NCBI GenBank assembly: GCA_015847255.1
Contig: JADLZK010010865.1
Span: forward strand, 1 to 64,000
Length of the DNA stretch: 64,000 bases
Source of the DNA: Hyparrhenia diplandra
Taxonomy: Eukaryota; Streptophyta; Magnoliopsida; Poales; Poaceae
Direction: 5' to 3'
In this document: piece by piece, positions 1 to 11,974 of the stretch
How positions within the stretch are numbered: position 1 is the stretch's first letter
Layout: the number at the start of each line of letters is the position of its first letter
Program-made: the position numbers and the translations under genes
Notes under the pieces: model-generated
Told to the model about the DNA's origin: nothing
Databases searched by the model: none
What the model saw: the letters and a program-made list of their open reading frames with translations, nothing else

Positions 1-1200
1 CCTTCAAGCTTGTTATTCACACCTTCCAAGATCTTGTCTTGGTGGCTCATCTTTTGGTGAGATTTTCGTTAATTTTTTTCGCTGTGATGCAGGTCCTTCA
101 ATGATGGCTGCCCGGGGTTATAGTTGGAGTTGTATCCCTGGTTGCCTTGGAATGGCGGCTCGACTGGGTTGTTTTTCCTCTTTGCGGTTGGCGGTACCGT
201 TCTTGTTGTTGATGAAGGCGGCTTCTTCACGGGTCTCGGGATAGTTATCCTCGAAGTGGCCAACCTCACCACACGTCTCACAGGTCATGTGAGCGCCTGC
301 GGGCGTAGGGCGGGCGCGGGCCGGGTAGTAGCATCCGTGGCTGCGCTCCTCCGACCCTCTTTAGCGGCGGAAGGTCCATTTTTGCGGCAAGCATATCCGC
401 CTCCTTCACGGTATGCATGCCTTTTTGTGTTTTGGCGGGGGCTCTGTCTTCGCCCGGCTACGATTTGCCACCATTTTATCAATCGTAGTGTTGCCCGATC
501 GATGGTGGTTTATAGAAATGCGCCACCGCCAGATAGCGCCGAGGTGCCCCGCCGATATGGCCGTGAGACCATTGTAGAAGTACCGAGCACCGGCCAGTTT
601 TCCATCCGTGGTGCGGGCATGCCGAATGTATTCCCGCGGCCTCTCCCAAGCCTCGAGATAGGTTCCATTGATGTATGCTGAAATTGGCGATTCTTCCCCT
701 CGGGGTATTGGTTTTGCCCATGGGGAAGAACTTGGCGCAGGAACGCCGCGAGCACTTGGCCCACATCTTGACGACTTCCTTGTCCTTGTAGAACCATCGT
801 TTCGCCTTCCCCACGAGGGAGAAGGAAACGCACGAGCCCCGATGACGCCTGGGCTGCGACATCTTTGATGATCATAGTATCGCATAGCTCGGGAAGTGTT
901 GGAGATGAGCATTTGCGCCCCTCGCCGATCCCAAGAATGGACCGGCCCGCACCATGGTGATCAGCCCGTCTGGCTCGAAGTTTTGTCCGCCACGTTCACC
1001 GCCGCCCGGGGCACGTTGGTGGTGGGGGAGTTGAGAAATCGCAGCGGCGACCCCGGCCATGGCTTGAGTTGCGGTTGGTGCGGGGATGTCGGTCTCGATT
1101 GTCGGGTTCCGCTGAAGAAGAAGCGCACGAGACCGTTCTTCCTTAGGAGTGCCTCGGATCGGAGATGAAGTTTTCCGGCAAGAGGAAACCCTCGACATAC
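1..1200 (-). pseudogene. degenerate gag of an Athila-like Ty3/gypsy element
   Basis: Gag forms the particle that packages retrotransposon RNA. Minus-strand frames between about 860 and 480 carry pieces typical of Athila-type gag: a FSLVGKAKRWFY block, a KFFPMGKTN block, AWERPREYIR, and a YFYNGLT segment, spread over at least three frames. Further downstream, near 290-230, a zinc-knuckle-like stretch reads CETCGEVGHFEDNY; the fourth ligand expected of CX2CX4HX4C is Tyr instead of Cys. The region follows an LTR and primer-site remnant at 1334-3048 in the right order for a 5' end reading leftwards. Many frameshifts are seen, so it is not translatable as one protein. pol, if present, lies beyond the left edge. 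Family-level assignment is confident; the exact element family is not known. Confidence 0.75.
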
Positions 1201-1333
1201 ACTATCCCCGCTTTCATCCACAAGTGAGAAAACATAAAAAGATTAGCCTTTGTATGAGCAAATGGTATCCACGCGACATAGTTCATATTCATAGCCAGGC
1301 TATTTATTATATTTTTTTTTTTTCACAATGCCT

Positions 1334-1354
1334 TCCCGAACGGCTTTAAATGCT
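1334..1354 (-). other. degenerate primer-binding site
   Basis: Directly after the LTR end on the minus strand comes AGCATTTAAAGCCGTTCGGG, a decayed version of the tRNA-Asp type site AGCATTTCGGCGCCGTTGCC seen intact at 6881-6905. It marks the LTR/internal boundary and the orientation. Confidence 0.6.
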
Positions 1355-3048
1355 TGTTGGCATTTCTTAACGCAATCAAAGGAAACAGGTATAAAACCCA
1401 TCCCCAATAAGAGCGTCGGAAATGCGCGACATTCCCAAGTAAAACCACCACCATCGGTGATTCGAAATGGAGCTGTCAACGGGATAGATCTTGCCATCTT
1501 AGATATTCATCCGCAAGCGCGCGGATCTATCATTGTAGCATTTCACCCGAAAAGTATTGGGGTATCGTTATTTATATTTTCCCAAAGGAAGGCATGTGAT
1601 TAATAAATTAGCATGGCATCCTGCGAATAGAGGAACATGTGTTTGCTTAGACCAAAATGTTCATAACAAAGGGGTAAGCAATAACGGTTCATGGATAGTG
1701 TGACACACTTACTTAAGAATCCACCAAAGAAAAAGGATAAAGAAAATAGATAAAGAATAAATGAATAAATGAATAACCTAATGGAGTAGTTCTAATGTAT
1801 CTAGTCATGGCCATACAAATGAATAGTTAGGATCATATGCAAACCGATTTAATCATGGTTAGGTCTAGGATAGCGGGGAGACTCCACGGATACCATACGG
1901 CCCGATAGGAAGCATTTACGAACTCCCTACAGGAACATACGTAACGTGGGGGATTTCAAGGGACGGGCCAAGGCTTGTCACGACCAAAAGCCGCCTACCC
2001 TCAACCGCGGCATGCCCTCATATCCACAGTATCGTAATACCCGGGCACCATGCCCGCATATTAGAGCACTACTCTTGTCCCCGGGATCCCCACTCGTCGA
2101 ATGGACGGACTAGAACAAGAGCAAACCCGAAGGAACAACGAACCGATATCCCACCTCTAATCAAGTTAGGCATATGATGATCGATGATGAACTGTAATGA
2201 ACATGTCAAGATTATGATATGTAAACTATATGCTAGTTCATATACCAACACAAGAACATGAACAAAACTATACTCTAGTTCATAAGTTAGGCCAAGAACA
2301 TAAATATAAGACTTGCAAATAGAAGAATGCTCCATAGAGTGGATGTATTACCAAAGCACTTTCTTCTAGGAGACAAGCCCTCCTTGTAGCTCTTCTACTC
2401 CAAGTGTTAACTAAGAAAGAATAAAAGAAGAAAGAAGAAGAAGAAAGAAGTAGAAGAGAGAGAGGTAGAGGTGGTAGAGAGAGAGAGATTGCTGGTTTCT
2501 TTGGACTCAAGTGGTGTGTGTTGAGAGAGGGAGAGAGGGGGCCTACTTATACACTTGGAGGAGGGCCTAAGTGCTAATTTACATCAAAACCGACACAGTA
2601 AACCTTCCTTGTATCATAAACCGACAACGCAGGGCGGGAAACCCCGTTTGGAAAGTGCACGAACCGCCTCCCGAGGTGGGGCGGGCCGCCTCGGGGGAGG
2701 GTGCGGCCGCGCGTGGTGCGTGCGCACCCCTAGGCTCGGCCCGCCCGTCTCGGTGGGGTGTCGTCTTTCGCCACGAAAAGTTGTGGGCCGGGCTGTGTTC
2801 TCGCCGGCATTTGATGTTTTGGGTCGATTTGCTCTTGGGCTTGGGTTTTGCAATAATGCGCTTTCTCGGAAGGCGTATTTTGGTCGATTTTCCACTTGCT
2901 TTTTATTATAAATCTGCAAAAATAAAATACAAGACACTACAAGTGGAATTTATTAGTGATAAAAGTATATGAGTATAAAAGGTTTAATTTTACTCCCTTT
3001 ATGGTAGTAAGTTGAGGGGAAAAAATATGTCGTTGGTTACCGTCAACA
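1355..3048 (-). mobile_element. 5' LTR of an Athila-like element (1.69 kb)
   Basis: On the minus strand the segment begins TGTTGACGGTAACC and ends ATGCCAACA, so it has the TG...CA ends of an LTR, and it is followed by the primer-site remnant and gag. A TATA-like box (GTATAAGTAGGCC) lies near 2540-2555 on the minus strand. Most of it, about 1800-3048, aligns with 57879-59206 on the plus strand, a truncated relative of the same family. The five bases outside the start are CCGAC (3049-3053); the matching target duplication would lie outside the window. It interrupts the internal region of another element (3049-6880). Confidence 0.8.
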
Positions 3049-3204
3049 CCGACCGAAAAGACATTGAGAGATTTTAATGAGGTGGAGCTCAAGGATGATT
3101 AGATCATTTTAATGATCATGCATTTTAATCTTGTTCAAAAAAGGGGGAATGTGTGAGGATTTGAATTTTTTTACTTTATGTAGAGTATGTGTAGGTTTTT
3201 TCCC

Positions 3205-3262
3205 CACACTTGTTCCTTTGACAAATTATAAAGACGAAAAAAAGACAAAAGGAACAAGTGTG
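3205..3262. repeat. short inverted repeat (hairpin)
   Basis: CACACTTGTTCCTTTG at 3205-3220 is the reverse complement of CAAAAGGAACAAGTGTG at 3246-3262 apart from one extra A. The loop is about 25 nt. It lies in the 3' spacer of a gypsy element, close to purine/pyrimidine tracts. Confidence 0.7.
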
Positions 3263-4243
3263 CACCCAAAAAGGTTTGTTTTGTTGATGTGTTCGGACAT
3301 TCAAAACTTTTGGGAAATGTGAGAGTGAGAGTTTTGCACAAACCGTCGTTTGAAGAGGAAGGAGTTAATGGTAGTCATTCCTCCCGTCCTTCTCCATCGT
3401 GAATTTCGGCGTTTGTGCATTGTGTTGGGGAGATCTCGAGAAGTTTGTTCATTGTGTTTGAGAGATCTCCCCACACTTGGTCTTGTACCGGCTTTATTTA
3501 ATACAAAGAAAACAAAACGAAAACAAACACATGGCTCTATTGGCAAGAATACCGTGGAGCCTTTATTATGATTATTATTTTATTTATTTATTCATTATTA
3601 TATAAATATCTTTTTTCCGTTCACCTTAGCATCACTTTCGAGTGCAAGGCTTAAAAAAAAAAAAAAGAGTGTAAGCAAAGCCTTGATTCATCTCCGACAT
3701 AAGATACTTCCAAAGATCATGACAAAAGAGCTCTAAGTTCATTAACCTAGCTTTGACACCATGTCAAAGTTTCGATCAAAGGAGATCATTTTTAACCTAA
3801 GCACCACGCTTAATTTAAAAAAGATCTATGAGTGTCTTGTTAACTAGTTCATCCAAACTAGAGCATAAGCCATAACAGTGGGAAGCATGAAATTGTGTGT
3901 TCAGAACTATGGAGACAAATATGAGTAAGAACGTTTGGTGAACATTTTTTTTCCTTTTGCATATCACGGATATACTTACCGACAACATGTATGGATGAAG
4001 CGTCCGGTTGTTCTTGTGGTTTGCATGATGGCTCTTTCAGGGTGCACCTCAAGGCTAGGCCACAACACACGACGTATGTGTGGGCCATGGGCCTTGATGG
4101 TGGCCGCAAAGGATTAGAGGCAAGCCCTTCTTGCTTGTTGAAGGGTGAAGGGTGGAGTTAGGTGGCACATTGTATTCATCTTGATCATGTGGTGCCAACC
4201 TCTCCCTGTTTTTTTTATCATTATTTTTTTTTTTCGACAACTC

Positions 4244-4248
<5 letters not shown>

Positions 4249-4314
<66 letters not shown>
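4249..4314. repeat. (TA)n microsatellite
   Basis: About 33 uninterrupted TA dinucleotides, flanked by T-rich tracts. Open frames across it (Tyr-Ile repeats) are artefacts. Confidence 0.98.
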
Positions 4315-4317
<3 letters not shown>

Positions 4318-4882
4318 TCTCTCTTCTTTTTTTTCTTTCTTCTTTTTTTTTTAGCAAGGCAAGGTAACATCATCTTTTTTTTTTATGACCCCTTGGTGGA
4401 TGGAACTTAAGATTCTCACCATCTTTCCCCCACACTTGGACTTTTGTGTAAAAGTCAAGTGTGCAAGGTCCGTCTCCCTTTGGGCATGTTCCATCACCCA
4501 TGAGCATCAAAGTTTCTTGTTGACGTGTCCTCCACGTTCTCAAGTATCGCGTGCCTCTTTTGATCTTCTTAGTCGATCCCCTTTGAAATGGTTAGCGTGC
4601 GGGGAATACCCGAAGGTGCATACTAACTTGACAACAAGCCATTTGCTTTTTATTAATAAGAGAAAGAGAAAACCTTTTTTGTGCTTTTTCTTTTTTTTTT
4701 TTTATGAAAACAACTAGAGAGAATTATTCATTCTTTTTTTTATGGTCTAGGTTATCTCCCGGCAGTGCTTTGATTATGGTCATAAGCTTGACCGCTGGGG
4801 AAATCTTCTTGCTTGCTATCAAGGGTGGTGAAGTTCCCGGCTTCTCCCGCAGCATTAACCAATTAAGATCAAGTTTGCAAGG

Positions 4883-5508
4883 TTAGTGCCATCGTGCTAC
4901 TACAAGATCGATGAAGGCATACACAACCATCCTCTTAGAGAGTTTGTGAACGAGGATCAAGAGGGGGTTGGGATCCTCGTAGGGGCACGTGGTCAGAAGC
5001 GAGACAACTCTAGAGATCCAAAAAGGTGAGCATGAAACGTGAGGGCTCTTAAAAGAAAACTTTTCATGCTCCTTAGCGGTTTCTATCTTGGTCTCTAGAG
5101 TTGGTGCCTCGGGCATGTCCATGGCGTATGAGTTCTTATCCTCAAAAGGTATGTCATGAAAGACAAATGTTGTACCTTGACTATTATCACGAATAATGTT
5201 TTGTTGGCCAGAGGGACATGGCTTATGTTCGGGTGACAGGTGTTTCATTTCACAAAGATGCGAGAGCAACTTAGGTGAATGGAGTTATGAACTCTGCCTC
5301 CTCGAACAGGTTTTGGTTTGGGAAGATGCTTTGCCTTTGGGATTTCTAGGTGAGAGGCAAAAACAATCTTTCCCAACTTCTCATCATGGCTCTCCTCTAT
5401 AGGTTTTGTATGAAAAAGCTTTTCTAGAGGGTAGCTCATCAGAAAATCAAAATCAAGGATGAGATGGATGTCTAAGCACACCTCGGCTTTGTCAATCTCT
5501 AATGGCAC
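4883..5508 (-). pseudogene. element-internal ORFs of unknown function
   Basis: Two overlapping minus-strand frames, 5245-5508 and 4883-5269, give about 200 codons of protein-like sequence with charged stretches (for example PLEIDKAEVCLDIHL and LETKIETAKEHEKFSFKS). They probably represent one frame broken by a small indel around 5250. I recognise no catalytic motif. The position, inside the pol-less gypsy internal region and far from the primer site, resembles the accessory ORFs of non-autonomous Athila-like elements. No function can be assigned. Confidence 0.4.
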
Positions 5509-6880
5509 GACCCTTGCGATCCCACAACACTCAAAGATAAGTCCCGACAGGACTTTTTTTTTTCAAAAGTTCCCTTTAACAAACAAGTAATGATGTTGGA
5601 AGGTGAAAGAATCGAATTGCTTCGTAAGAATGTTTCACTTCAATGACCATTTTGTTGATGGTTTAGCTTTAGGGAAAACTTAATTTGTTGTGGGGTTTTC
5701 GTGCCAAGAGAGGTTCGAGGTATTGCCATAATCCTCGAATTCAATTGGAAACTTCGAAGGATGAATTTTCCTTCGGTGTTTGTGATGTCTCCTTGATCGA
5801 TCCTAAGGATGGTAAGGGTGCAGATTCGGTGATGAGGGCTTCTCAAAGCTTGACATGCCCTTGTTTTGGTGGGGAAAAGGTTCTACAATGGGAGAAGCAA
5901 GCTTCTCTAGGATGTGATCAAGGATCTTCCTCTGTTCCATCGTAATTTTATCTATCAACGACCCTCCAACGGTCATGTCAAGGCATAGGGCGGTGTCTAT
6001 GTCAAGACCGAATAAAAAAGATATATGAAAACATACTCGGGTAATGACAGGTCTAGCCGGCGTGTAATAACATAGTAAGCCCGGCTCAAGTTGCACCTAG
6101 GACTCTTTTTTTTTTTTTACATTCTTTGTGCGTAAGAATTTGGTCATGTATGGTTTCTTGGCAAAAGCCCGTGTTGGTTGGGTTCTAAAGGATTCCTTGT
6201 CACATTTTAGTGCAAGGGATTTGAATGTTTATACCCATAGCATGGTTATACATGACCTCCACCAATCCTTAATAGAGTCATGAAAAATGTTCATCGAGGG
6301 GTGTTTGAGGATCGGTCGGGATTGGTGGTTTCTTCTATTGTTCGTATTTCGAGGTGTTTCTTGAATCCCTCGGCAAGGTCGACCTCGAAAAATAGGAGAT
6401 CCTACCATGCGGTCCCCTTGGGTTTTGGTTGAGGCAAGGGTCTCTATAGGTGTATCGGTTAAACAGCGACCAAAAAGACTTCCCTTTGATCGGCTTGGGT
6501 TCTACTCGGATGGGTTCTAGCGGAGAGTATTCTCAAAAATATGGTTTAGGAAAGCTCCTCCTTCCATTGGGTTTTTATGTGAAAACGACCCTCCGGTAGT
6601 TATGTCACAAAATTTGTAAGATGGATGCTCTATCAATGGGTTTTCCAATTTCAAGCACGAAAATGTTTGGACTGAACCATGGCTATAAAGCCGGGCGGAG
6701 CTCAAATCTTGAAGGCTGTGATTGGCCGAAGATTGACATGGTTCTAAGAGCTCGCCCCTAGGAGCGAAAAGGTTTTGAAAGGGTTGCTCCAAAATTAAAA
6801 GAAAATAAAAATAAAAAGAATGGCGAGGGGGTAGGGCTCCAATCGATAACTAGGTTTCCACAGACTATAACGACAACCAT

Positions 6881-6897
6881 TCCCCGGCAACGGCGCC
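6881..6897 (-). other. tRNA-Asp primer-binding site
   Basis: The minus strand reads GGCGCCGTTGCCGGGGA, complementary to the 3' end of plant tRNA-Asp (CCCGGCAACGGCGCCA as known for that tRNA). It lies 8 nt after the LTR end CCAACA. This is the best preserved primer site in the window. Confidence 0.85.
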
Positions 6898-6905
6898 GAA
6901 ATGCT

Positions 6906-8375
6906 TGTTGGTATTTCTTAGCGAAGACAAACAAAGTCCGCAAAGCGCATGGAAAGTACTTGTTGTAGCACTTCACCTAGAAGTATTCCGTGTATCGAAT
7001 TTCCACGGGGAATGGGTGCTAAGTCCGGTTCTTCTAGATATCAAGGGTTAAGCATAGGAGGTGATCCTAGGAGTGATGTGTTCTTTCAGCACTTAGACTA
7101 AGTCGAGGCTACTCGCCTATTAATCGAGTATTACTTCGGGCATCCGGAGTGCACTTGGTGCGCCAGTTTACGCCGCGGCCTCTTGCTCTACTCGCAACCG
7201 GGACGGACGTGGAGGAGTACAATGGGCGAATAGGGCTGTCACCACCTATCCCTACCTCACTACCGTGGATCACGGAGCAAACGAGGGTGATTCATAACTT
7301 AGACACCACGTCTACGTTACTTGTCACTACTCTAGCGTCGATCAAGGGATCCCGTCTCTATCAGGGGCCCTCTACTAGAGCATTTACCACAGGGGCAAAC
7401 AACGATCCCATAATTCTCTATATAATAAATGATAGCATGGAACTTAAGAATGATACTGAAAGTAAGACACGAATAACTTCGCCAAGTCGTAAAGTTACCC
7501 ATAGAGGTACAAGGTAGGAGGCGGGAGCGAACAGATTAAACTCCGACACGGTAAAAGACCACGGGGACGTGGGGCGAATGATGGATCACATGGTGAAGGA
7601 ATGTGGGATTCCTTTATTGAATGTGTGAATGAGTGAATTGGTATGTGAATTGGTGAGTTACAAGGGGAGGTATGGGCCTCTTTATATAGGGAAAGGAGGA
7701 GGGAAATGGAGGGTTCTCCTTGTTTCTATCTTGAAATTCGAACTCTTGAGCATGCAACCGCCTCCTCCTTGGCGCCATACCCAAAATACTTTCATGCAAG
7801 CCTTCCTAGCCATGCAAGTGCACATGTCTTGGCGCCAATTTGATTCCCCTCACATGCAACCAAGCATTCTTGGCGGGAACCATATCTTCATAGCATGCAA
7901 CCTTGTCTTCCGAGGAGTTTTGGCGGAATTCTTGGCGCATCCCGAAAAGCACCGCATGCAACCGCCTTTCTCTCCTCCGGACACGGGTCAAGGCAAAAGC
8001 GCCGGGGGGGGCTTTCGTCTCTGGGGCGGCGCCGCGTGCGGCGGCCAGAGCCAGGTTTGGCCCGCTGGCGCCGTGCCTTTTGCGGTGTGGGCTTGTGGCC
8101 CATCATATGTTGCGCCCCCGAGGGTGCTTTGGCCTAGTTCGCGTTGGTTTTGGCCTGGTGGCATTCCTCTTGTCCAAAGCGCAATTCTGATGTGCGCTTC
8201 TCTCTTCCTTTTGGCGTACTTTTACCATTTTTCACGTTTATGCCCGCAAAACATATTTTCTTCGAATACAAGTGGAACTAGATTAATAGCAGAGGTTCAT
8301 GTGGCAAAAGCACGTTATTCACCATGTTATATAACTAAGTTGGCGGTATAATTTGTATGATAGTGACCGCCAACA
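6906..8375 (-). mobile_element. LTR of a minus-strand Athila-like element (1.47 kb)
   Basis: On the minus strand it starts TGTTGGCGGTCACTATC at 8375 and ends AATACCAACA at 6906, next to the primer site. A TATA box, CTATATAAAG, is at about 7681-7689 on the minus strand, followed by a purine-rich leader. The flanking bases on the right are TGGTG. The second LTR is not in the window. Confidence 0.8.
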
Positions 8376-9250
8376 TGGTGCCCATGTGTCCCTTTGCGAG
8401 AACCGAGGTGCAATACTCGAAGTTCGTTTTTAGTCCAAGCCCACCTAATCCTTCGATGTTTCAAGCCCAGGTACACAAGTTGGAACAAGCATGGAGAAGG
8501 TGTCAACGCATAAACGACCAAGACCAAGCGTAGAATCCTAAAACCGATGCCGGTGGCGAGGCAAAGCAACAATTGGGGATGAGGAAATAATTGATGATGA
8601 TGAAGTAGCAGAGCTTGCTACGAGCCCCGCCCCCCTCTTGTTGAGAACGGAGAAGTTGTCCCTATCGTCCATTACACTAACGCTTCTCCAAATTGAAGGA
8701 AGAGAATCATTGGGTGACAAGAGCTTTCGGACAATTGCTAGAGGTGCTCGGGGATATGCTTCCTCCACGTAATCTGTTGCCAAAGACTACATATGAGGCC
8801 AAAAGCTACCAAGGCAACTTGCATCGGTGACCAAAGATCTTAAAGCCAAGAAAGCTCAATCGAGAGGCAACTTGGAGGCGGCGACCAAAGATCTTAAACC
8901 CAAGAAAGCGAACCGAGAGGCAACTTGGAGCGGTGATCGAAGATCTTAAACCCAAGAAAGCAGAATCGAGAGGCAACCAGCCAAGAAAGCCGAACTGGGG
9001 AGAGGCAACTTGCAGTGATGACCAAATATCTTCGGGAACAAGAATCATGTTTGCACGATCTTTGTGACCTTATTGGACACCGCACGGAAAGAAATTCGGG
9101 TCCAAGGTCAAGGAGGGTAAAGCTATCAAGGCCGAGCTAAAAGAGGTTTCAAACTTCGGCTTGAGACGATAAGGAGTACTTGGGCGAGGTTGATGATGCC
9201 ATCGGGGACCAAATTAAAGCTTTGGCCTCGTGAAACAATTCTTGAACATG
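8376..9250 (+). other. degraded coding-like DNA, possibly transposon-derived
   Basis: The plus strand has stretches that look once-coding (ATSPAPLLLRTEKLSLSS near 8615-8670, KEYLGEVDDAIGDQIKALAS near 9168-9230) but with many stops and frame changes. The second half repeats a charged unit (see 8806-9015), which would encode a coiled-coil-like region. Such C-terminal coiled coils occur in grass proteins annotated as putative gypsy-type transposon products, but I cannot confirm the family. Confidence 0.3.
8806..9015 (+). repeat. tandem repeat of about 55 bp, 3-4 copies
   Basis: The motif GAGAGGCAACTTGGA(G)...CAAAGATCTTAAACCCAAGAAAGC recurs at about 8812, 8870, 8918 and, shortened, 8968-9010. 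The units differ by small indels, which shift the frame. The translated unit is charged (TKDLKPKKANREAT), suggesting an expanded coiled-coil segment. Confidence 0.75.
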
Positions 9251-9558
9251 TAATCTTTCTTTGGCTATAGTAACGCTTTTATGTATGTGGGTTGTAAACA
9301 TATTTTATCCGTGTTCAATCGGTAGTCTTTAACTGTCATCTTGCGCGGTAAATGTGAGAAATGTTTAAGTGAGTCGGTAGTTATTTGTTTTAGTAGGTAA
9401 ATGCGTGCATGTCGTAATTGTTTAAAATGAGTAGGTAAATGAAGGGAACAAGATAAAACAAACAAAAGACGAAAAGATTAAGAAGATTGACACACACGCT
9501 TAGATATTATGGGTTTGTAGGTAACAAAAATACAGACGCTTCCTCTGCTAGTGTTGTT

Positions 9559-9578
9559 CTATAATAATAATAATAATA
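9559..9578. repeat. (ATA)n microsatellite
   Basis: About six to seven ATA units in otherwise gene-free DNA. Confidence 0.9.
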
Positions 9579-9754
9579 ATATAATTAGTTGTCCATACAC
9601 CACCACATGAGTTCCCCGCCACGTGAGCTCATCACGCCCATAAGTTCCTTGCATGCCTACATATATATATTACATCATCAAAGCCCCTTTGGGGCTAGCA
9701 AAAAAGTTAGAACTAAAAGAAATCCTTATTCCTCCACGCCATTATCGGGCATCA

Positions 9755-10685
9755 TTATCGCGACGGCTCCGATCCCTCTCCAACAAAAGTGGCGCGACGG
9801 GTGCATAGACTATACATCTGGTGCACTGTCTCAAGGGGACTTTTGAACTTAGGCACCTTCAGCAGCACCAACGCCATTATGTAGGGCTGGAATTCAAGAG
9901 CGCACTCCTCAAGCCGCCTGCTGGAAATGATCTCTTCAATCATCCAGTCTAAAAAGTTAACTTTCTGACCAGTCATGATTGCATTAATCAACTCTGGGAC
10001 AGGCCACGCTTGTTCAGTATCATCGCCGTCGACATCGAGGCATAATTGTGCGCTTAAGAAGCTTCGGATAAACTTAGGTATCCTCCCTCAAACCCCTTTG
10101 CGACCATTCTCATCGGGGGTAATGAAGAATCTGTTCCTCATCGTGCGTAAACACACCAAGACTAGAGGGACGAGGGACTCTCATGCCTTGCTTCATTGCA
10201 CCTTTGTAATCCAATCGACAAGCCTCTACAAATTCAGCAAAGGTAGCCTCAGTTTTTGTTTGTACTTGTCATCCGTGATCAACTTCTCGTCCTCCGGCCG
10301 AACCTCGAAAGTGTGGAATAGAATTGTCGAATGACCCTTTCATTCCGTCTTGCTTCATGCCCATCATAGAGATCAATCCGCACGCGAGGAAGGCATTGAG
10401 AACACTAACCATCTCGGGGCAGTTCTTCACGTGAGACCAAGACACCCACCTATGCTTGTTGTACATTTTTCTGTTGTCCAAACCTCCTCGATACATCCAG
10501 AACTGATTGATTGTGTGGAAATACTCAAGGAGAATCTTTGGGCTTGTCGTAAATCGACTCTCATCACATAACTTTTCATCCCATTCCTTAGGGCCTTCAC
10601 CAAGAATCAGATGAGGAAACATAACATAGTGTGTCTCGTCATACGGTTCATCATCACTAAAAAATAGAAAAAAAAAGTGACACAA
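9755..10685 (-). pseudogene. transposon-associated ORF (Athila ORF1 / plant transposon protein-like), broken
   Basis: The minus strand holds a 138-codon frame (10269-10685) with FSDDEPYDETHYVMFPHL and a RWVSWSHVKNCPEM stretch, continued in other frames by FAEFVEACRL, DYKGAMKQGMRVPRPSSLG, and finally PELINAIMTGQKVNFLDWMIEEI at 9800-9991. The last motif (INAIMTGKK.N.LDWI.EEI) is familiar from plant proteins labelled ATHILA ORF1 or putative plant transposon protein; that link is from memory of the family, not a search. At least three frameshifts separate the pieces. A second, smaller copy lies at 11740-11885. A host-gene origin is possible but less likely. Confidence 0.5.
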
Positions 10686-11735
10686 TACGTATTAGCCCAA
10701 TTCATTTCAATTCTCGGATATTTGAGACATAAATATGCATAATAAGAAATTCATAAATGCACTCGCATTTCATGTCAAGACTTATAAGAACAAACAAACT
10801 AGATAACTAAAACAAACATCAAAACAAAATTGAAACATATATAGTCGCCAATCATGTCCAATAGGGGAGGGAAATACATGAAACTTCATTAAATTTACAA
10901 TGTTGAATCCACTCCAATTTACATTTCCGCAAAAATAATGAACAAACACTATTGAATGGCACGGCTACTCGAAAATTTTGAATACCTGACCGGTACAATG
11001 AAGTTGGAACAGGGAACAAACAAATAGAACGTAAACAAAAACAAAAACAAAACAAATTTAGCAATTACACCTTGTATTCATCCTTCTTTCCTCGCTAAAT
11101 TTGAATGGATTTGTTGGGGAATCTACAAGAGATTAGGTAGACATAAATGCTATTGCCTTTACAAAACATAAATGTCATGCGGTCGAAGCACACACCATCG
11201 AAGCAACCAAGTCGTGTACCCACGTAAAAACTACCAAATCAAACTAACCCTAACGAAAAACCCTCCACAAAGACGCATACACAAAGCGGCTGCGCATACG
11301 TGACTTTGAATACTAGAACACAAAGAAATTTCAAATGACCAATGGCGTATTAACCTTGCGGCCACAGCGGCGTCGAAAAGATGGCATCAAGAACCGGGCG
11401 GCGGCGACCCAAATGAATTTAAGACGAGCGGTGAGCAAAAGCCGATTGTCCAAGAGCGGCGTCGCGGTGGAAGCCTCCGGAAAGGTGGCGTGCGGCGTGC
11501 CATAAGTATATATGCTCCTAGGTACAGATGGCCAAAAAAAAAACAAGGCCCATTTGGAAAGTAGGGTTTTGCTTACTGTATATGCTTCCCAACAAGCAAT
11601 CTCGACCGTTGATTCCAACCTAGATCAACGGTGCACAAGCACTGGGCTTGTGACTGGTTTGGGCTGCTTTGATTGGCTCCAAATTCATCCTCCATGCTGT
11701 TCATCATCCACAAACTCACAAAGATGAGACTCTCT
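10686..11735. other. no recognisable gene
   Basis: AT-rich DNA with one GC-rich patch at about 11340-11500 whose frames do not agree with any family I recognise. The patch may be a fragment of a gene 5' end. Confidence 0.4.
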
Positions 11736-11739
11736 TGCC

Positions 11740-11885
11740 TTTGCTTCATTTCATTGTAGGGATCATCCCTTCATTGTAATCCAATCTACAAGCACCGCAA
11801 ATTCAGCATGTAGCCTCTAGGTTTGCACTGCTTGTCATCCAGATCAACTTCTCCATCCTCCAAGGTGCTCATACAGTGTAGTCCG
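11740..11885 (-). pseudogene. second fragment of the 9755-10685 ORF family
   Basis: The plus-strand words ATTGTAATCCAATC.ACAAGC, AAATTCAGCA and ACTTGTCATCC..ATCAACTTCTC occur in the same order here and at 10205-10295. This is a short duplicated piece of the same broken ORF, about 1.5 kb away. Confidence 0.6.
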
Positions 11886-11974
11886 TTCAATCTGCAGGTT
11901 ATGGAAGGCCTTTGCAGGCGTGGCCATGTTTAGTTGCTACTACACAAGGTTCCCGTCATATCGAATCTCTTAAC

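Larger units (their letters stand above)
3049..6880 (-). mobile_element. internal region of an Athila-like, apparently pol-less element
   Basis: Read on the minus strand this runs from the primer site at 6881-6897 leftwards. I see no reverse transcriptase, RNase H or integrase motifs. Its 3' part is homologous to the internal region of the element at 25422-31981: for example 4370-4460 on the minus strand matches 28395-28520 on the plus strand (CACACTTG...CAAGTGTGGGGGA block, then CACCAAGGGGTCA), and 3690-3900 matches 28830-28980. The two elements have different LTRs but share this spacer. The segment appears to have been invaded by the element whose LTR is 1355-3048, so its own 3' LTR is not in view. 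Confidence 0.65.

Noticed and set aside
124..681. 185-codon plus-strand frame
   Set aside because: Opposite strand of the gag remnant; the minus strand explains the sequence.
2280..2510. 76-codon Ser/Leu-rich minus frame
   Set aside because: Translation of the GA/CT-rich leader of an LTR.
4145..4410. Open frames with Tyr-Ile repeats
   Set aside because: Translation of a (TA)n microsatellite in several frames; not a protein.
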